DNA from: Actinosomnolentus pattersoniae (SeqCode)
Lineage (GTDB): Bacteria > Actinomycetota > UBA4738
NCBI GenBank assembly: GCA_013817655.1
Contig: JACDCJ010000140.1
Span: forward strand, 1 to 5,232
Reading direction: 5' to 3'
DNA length: 5,232 nucleotides
In this document: positions 3,848 to 5,232 of the stretch, piece after piece
Position numbering within the stretch: the first letter of the stretch is position 1
Layout: each line of letters opens with the position of its first letter
Position numbers and translations under genes: made by a program
Notes under the pieces: generated by a model
What the model saw: the letters and a program-made list of their open reading frames with translations, nothing else
Database searches by the model: none
What the model was told of the DNA's origin: nothing

Positions 3848-5110
3848 GTGCCGTCCTCCCGCCTCCCGACGGTCTCGCCGACGGTGGTTCGCCGTATGGC
3901 CATCATGCGCCAACGACTAGCGGGTTCGCGCGTTCCGGCCCCCTCGCCCGACCAGGTGCTCGACGTCGCCCGGGACCTGGGATGCGTGCAGCTCGACCCG
4001 ATTGCGGTCGTGGCGAGAAGCCACCTCCTGGTCCTCTGGAGCCGGCTGGGTCCCTTCGATCGCGAGGCGCTGGAGGTCCTGCAATGGCGCGAGCGGCGGC
4101 TGTTCGAGTACTTCGCGCACGCGGCCTCCATCGTGCTCACCGAGGACTTCCAGATCCACCGCGCCCACATGCGACGGTACGCAAGAGGGGACACCGCGTG
4201 GTCGCGCAGGGTTCGAACCTGGCTGGAGGACAATCGCGACCTTCGCCGGCACATCCTGAGGCGGCTGCGGGCCGAGGGACCGCTCCGGTCGAGGGACTTC
4301 GAGGATCGCTCCCGAATCGGCTGGCAGTCGAGCGGATGGACGGCGGAGCGGAACGTCAGCCGGATGCTCGACTTCCTCTGGGCCGCGGGAACGATCACCG
4401 TTGCCGGTCGATCCGGACTCACCAGGTGGTGGGACCTGTCGGAGCGCTGGTTCCCGGATTGGACCCCTCGACGGGCCCTCCCGGGGCCCGAGGTCGTGCG
4501 CCGCGCCGCCGAGCGGTCGCTGAGGGCTCTCGGCATCGCGCGGCCGCGGCACATCAGCCAGCATTTCATCCGGGGAAGCTACCCGGGCCTCGCCTCCGCG
4601 CTTTCGGCGCTGGAGCGGGAGAAGCGGGTCTCCCGGGTTGCAGTGGCCGGCGATCCCCGCCCGTCCGAGCCCTGGTACGTCCACCGAGAGGACCTCTCCC
4701 TCATGGAACGCCTGCTGGCGGGGGCGGGGGAGTGGGAGGAGTGCGAGCCGCGGACAACCCTGCTGTCACCCTTCGACAACCTGATCTGCGATCGAAGCCG
4801 TACCGAGGAGCTCTTCGGGTTTCGTTTCCGTCTGGAGATCTACGTGCCGCGGAGCCAGCGCCGATACGGCTACTACGTGATGCCCATCCTGTGGCGCGAC
4901 CGGCTGGTCGGCCGCATCGACCCGGTGATGGACCGAAGGCGGGGCCGGCTCGTCATCAACGCCGTCCACCTTGACTCCGGGCCACCCATGCCTGCATCGG
5001 TGGGCCGGGAGGTCGCGGGGGCCATTCGGGACCTGGCCAAGTTCCTCGGCGCGTCGGAGACGGAGTTCAGTGCCGAGGTGCCGGCGGGGTGGCGCCGCCG
5101 GCTGAGATGA
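3848..5110 (+). CDS. YcaQ/AlkX-type winged-helix DNA glycosylase (HTH_42)
   Basis: A 420-residue cytosolic DNA-repair protein of the family that includes E. coli YcaQ (AlkX) and Streptomyces AlkZ, which excise alkylated bases and unhook interstrand crosslinks, for example those made by nitrogen mustards or azinomycin. The family fingerprint is clear: LGCVQLDPIAVVARSHLLVL (44-63) with the Q48-x-D50 catalytic pair, tandem winged-helix segments through about 130-290, then the C-terminal block LLSPFDNLICDR (305-316), ELFGFRFRLEIYVP (321-334), RRYGYYVMPILWRDRLVGRI (338-357). The QxD motif is the YcaQ type; Streptomyces AlkZ has QxQ, so broad crosslink and N7-alkylguanine activity is the likelier role than self-resistance to a made toxin. 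No biosynthetic genes are nearby. The GTG start at 3848 keeps the usual N-terminal helix (VVRRMAIMRQRLA) complete. It is divergent from bpa, and its 3' end probably overlaps the convergent permease gene by 44 bases. Confidence 0.92.
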   Translation: MPSSRLPTVSPTVVRRMAIMRQRLAGSRVPAPSPDQVLDVARDLGCVQLDPIAVVARSHLLVLWSRLGPFDREALEVLQWRERRLFEYFAHAASIVLTEDFQIHRAHMRRYARGDTAWSRRVRTWLEDNRDLRRHILRRLRAEGPLRSRDFEDRSRIGWQSSGWTAERNVSRMLDFLWAAGTITVAGRSGLTRWWDLSERWFPDWTPRRALPGPEVVRRAAERSLRALGIARPRHISQHFIRGSYPGLASALSALEREKRVSRVAVAGDPRPSEPWYVHREDLSLMERLLAGAGEWEECEPRTTLLSPFDNLICDRSRTEELFGFRFRLEIYVPRSQRRYGYYVMPILWRDRLVGRIDPVMDRRRGRLVINAVHLDSGPPMPASVGREVAGAIRDLAKFLGASETEFSAEVPAGWRRRLR

Positions 5111-5232
5111 CCCCGGCGGGGACCGGCGAGGATCGGACGGGGATGGGGCGGAAGAAGGAGAACCCGGCCACGATCAGATATCCGACCCACGCGACGACCT
5201 CGAGAGCGGACGGCTTGTCCTGGTACCCGACT
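5067..5232 (-). CDS. C-terminus of an FTR1/EfeU-type iron permease (partial)
   Basis: A minus-strand frame enters from the right edge (first full codon 5231-5229) and ends at a TGA at 5069-5067, giving about 54 residues. The first part, VGYQDKPSALEVVAWVGYLI (residues 1-20) followed by VAGFSFFRP, has the form of the last membrane helix of FTR1-family permeases: a GY(Q/N)xxPS turn, a V/A-rich helix with tyrosine, then a positively charged end. E. coli EfeU ends in a similar GYQEHPS segment. FTR1 proteins move ferric iron across the membrane, in bacteria usually together with EfeO and EfeB. The remainder is a proline/alanine-rich cytosolic tail that overlaps the glycosylase gene tail to tail. 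Most of the gene, including the REGLE iron-binding motifs, would lie outside, so this is an identification from one helix. Confidence 0.55.
   Translation of the reverse strand, partial: VGYQDKPSALEVVAWVGYLIVAGFSFFRPIPVRSSPVPAGVISAGGATPPAPRH

Noticed and set aside
3680..3913. 77-codon minus-strand frame upstream of the strong promoter
   Set aside because: It overlaps the start of the glycosylase gene and shows no domain or clear ribosome site; chance open frame is likelier.
3469..4569. Minus-strand open frame of about 366 codons
   Set aside because: R/S-rich shadow opposite the glycosylase, crossing the intergenic region with no domain.
3739..4974. Plus-strand open frame of about 411 codons overlapping the glycosylase
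   Set aside because: A shadow of the glycosylase in another frame: low-complexity R/P/G-rich product, no family resemblance.
1..5232. CRISPR arrays, insertion sequences, prophage or integrase genes
   Set aside because: No spaced direct repeats, transposase or integrase motifs, or terminal inverted repeats were found; the only tandem repeat is the short one inside bpa.

Overview
The window is GC-rich throughout. It holds five complete protein genes, the probable 3' end of a sixth, and possibly the tail of a seventh. It most likely comes from an actinomycetote (Actinobacteria). The strongest marker is a gene for Bpa/PafE, the ATP-independent activator of the bacterial 20S proteasome, a family tied to proteasome-bearing actinobacteria. 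In addition, three of the genes carry a TAnnnT -10 hexamer 7-8 bases before the start codon, the arrangement of leaderless mRNAs that are common in that phylum. The genus cannot be told from this sequence.

Layout. Bases 83-1120 (+) encode a flavoprotein amine oxidase of the monomeric sarcosine oxidase / N-methyltryptophan oxidase family, with the known active-site residues in place. Convergent to it, on the minus strand, is a likely operon running from 3359 down to 1141: bpa (proteasome activator), then the large and small subunits of an aconitase X (AcnX; DUF521 + DUF126) enzyme, whose reading frames overlap by 8 bases. Between bpa and the divergent gene at 3848 lies a 488-base region without a credible protein gene. 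It holds a near-consensus sigma-70-type promoter facing bpa (TTGACA, 18-base spacer, TACCTT), a 12-base perfect palindrome and a large two-helix hairpin. Bases 3848-5110 (+) encode a YcaQ/AlkX-type winged-helix DNA glycosylase. At the right edge, the minus-strand frame ending at 5067 looks like the C-terminus of an FTR1/EfeU iron permease.

How the parts may fit. AcnX enzymes are hydro-lyases: cis-3-hydroxy-L-proline dehydratase in bacteria, phosphomevalonate dehydratase in archaea. The neighbouring amine oxidase acts on secondary amines as a family, so a small imino-acid or N-methyl amino-acid catabolic locus is possible but unproven. The proteasome activator upstream of acnX in the same orientation is unexpected, and shared transcription is inferred only from spacing.

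Most worth a second look: (1) the strong promoter plus structured leader, or stand-alone RNA, upstream of bpa; (2) the AcnX large subunit, whose family-typical N-terminus is encoded upstream of the first usable start codon with no start codon in the open frame; (3) the bpa-acnX linkage; (4) the repeated leaderless promoter layout.
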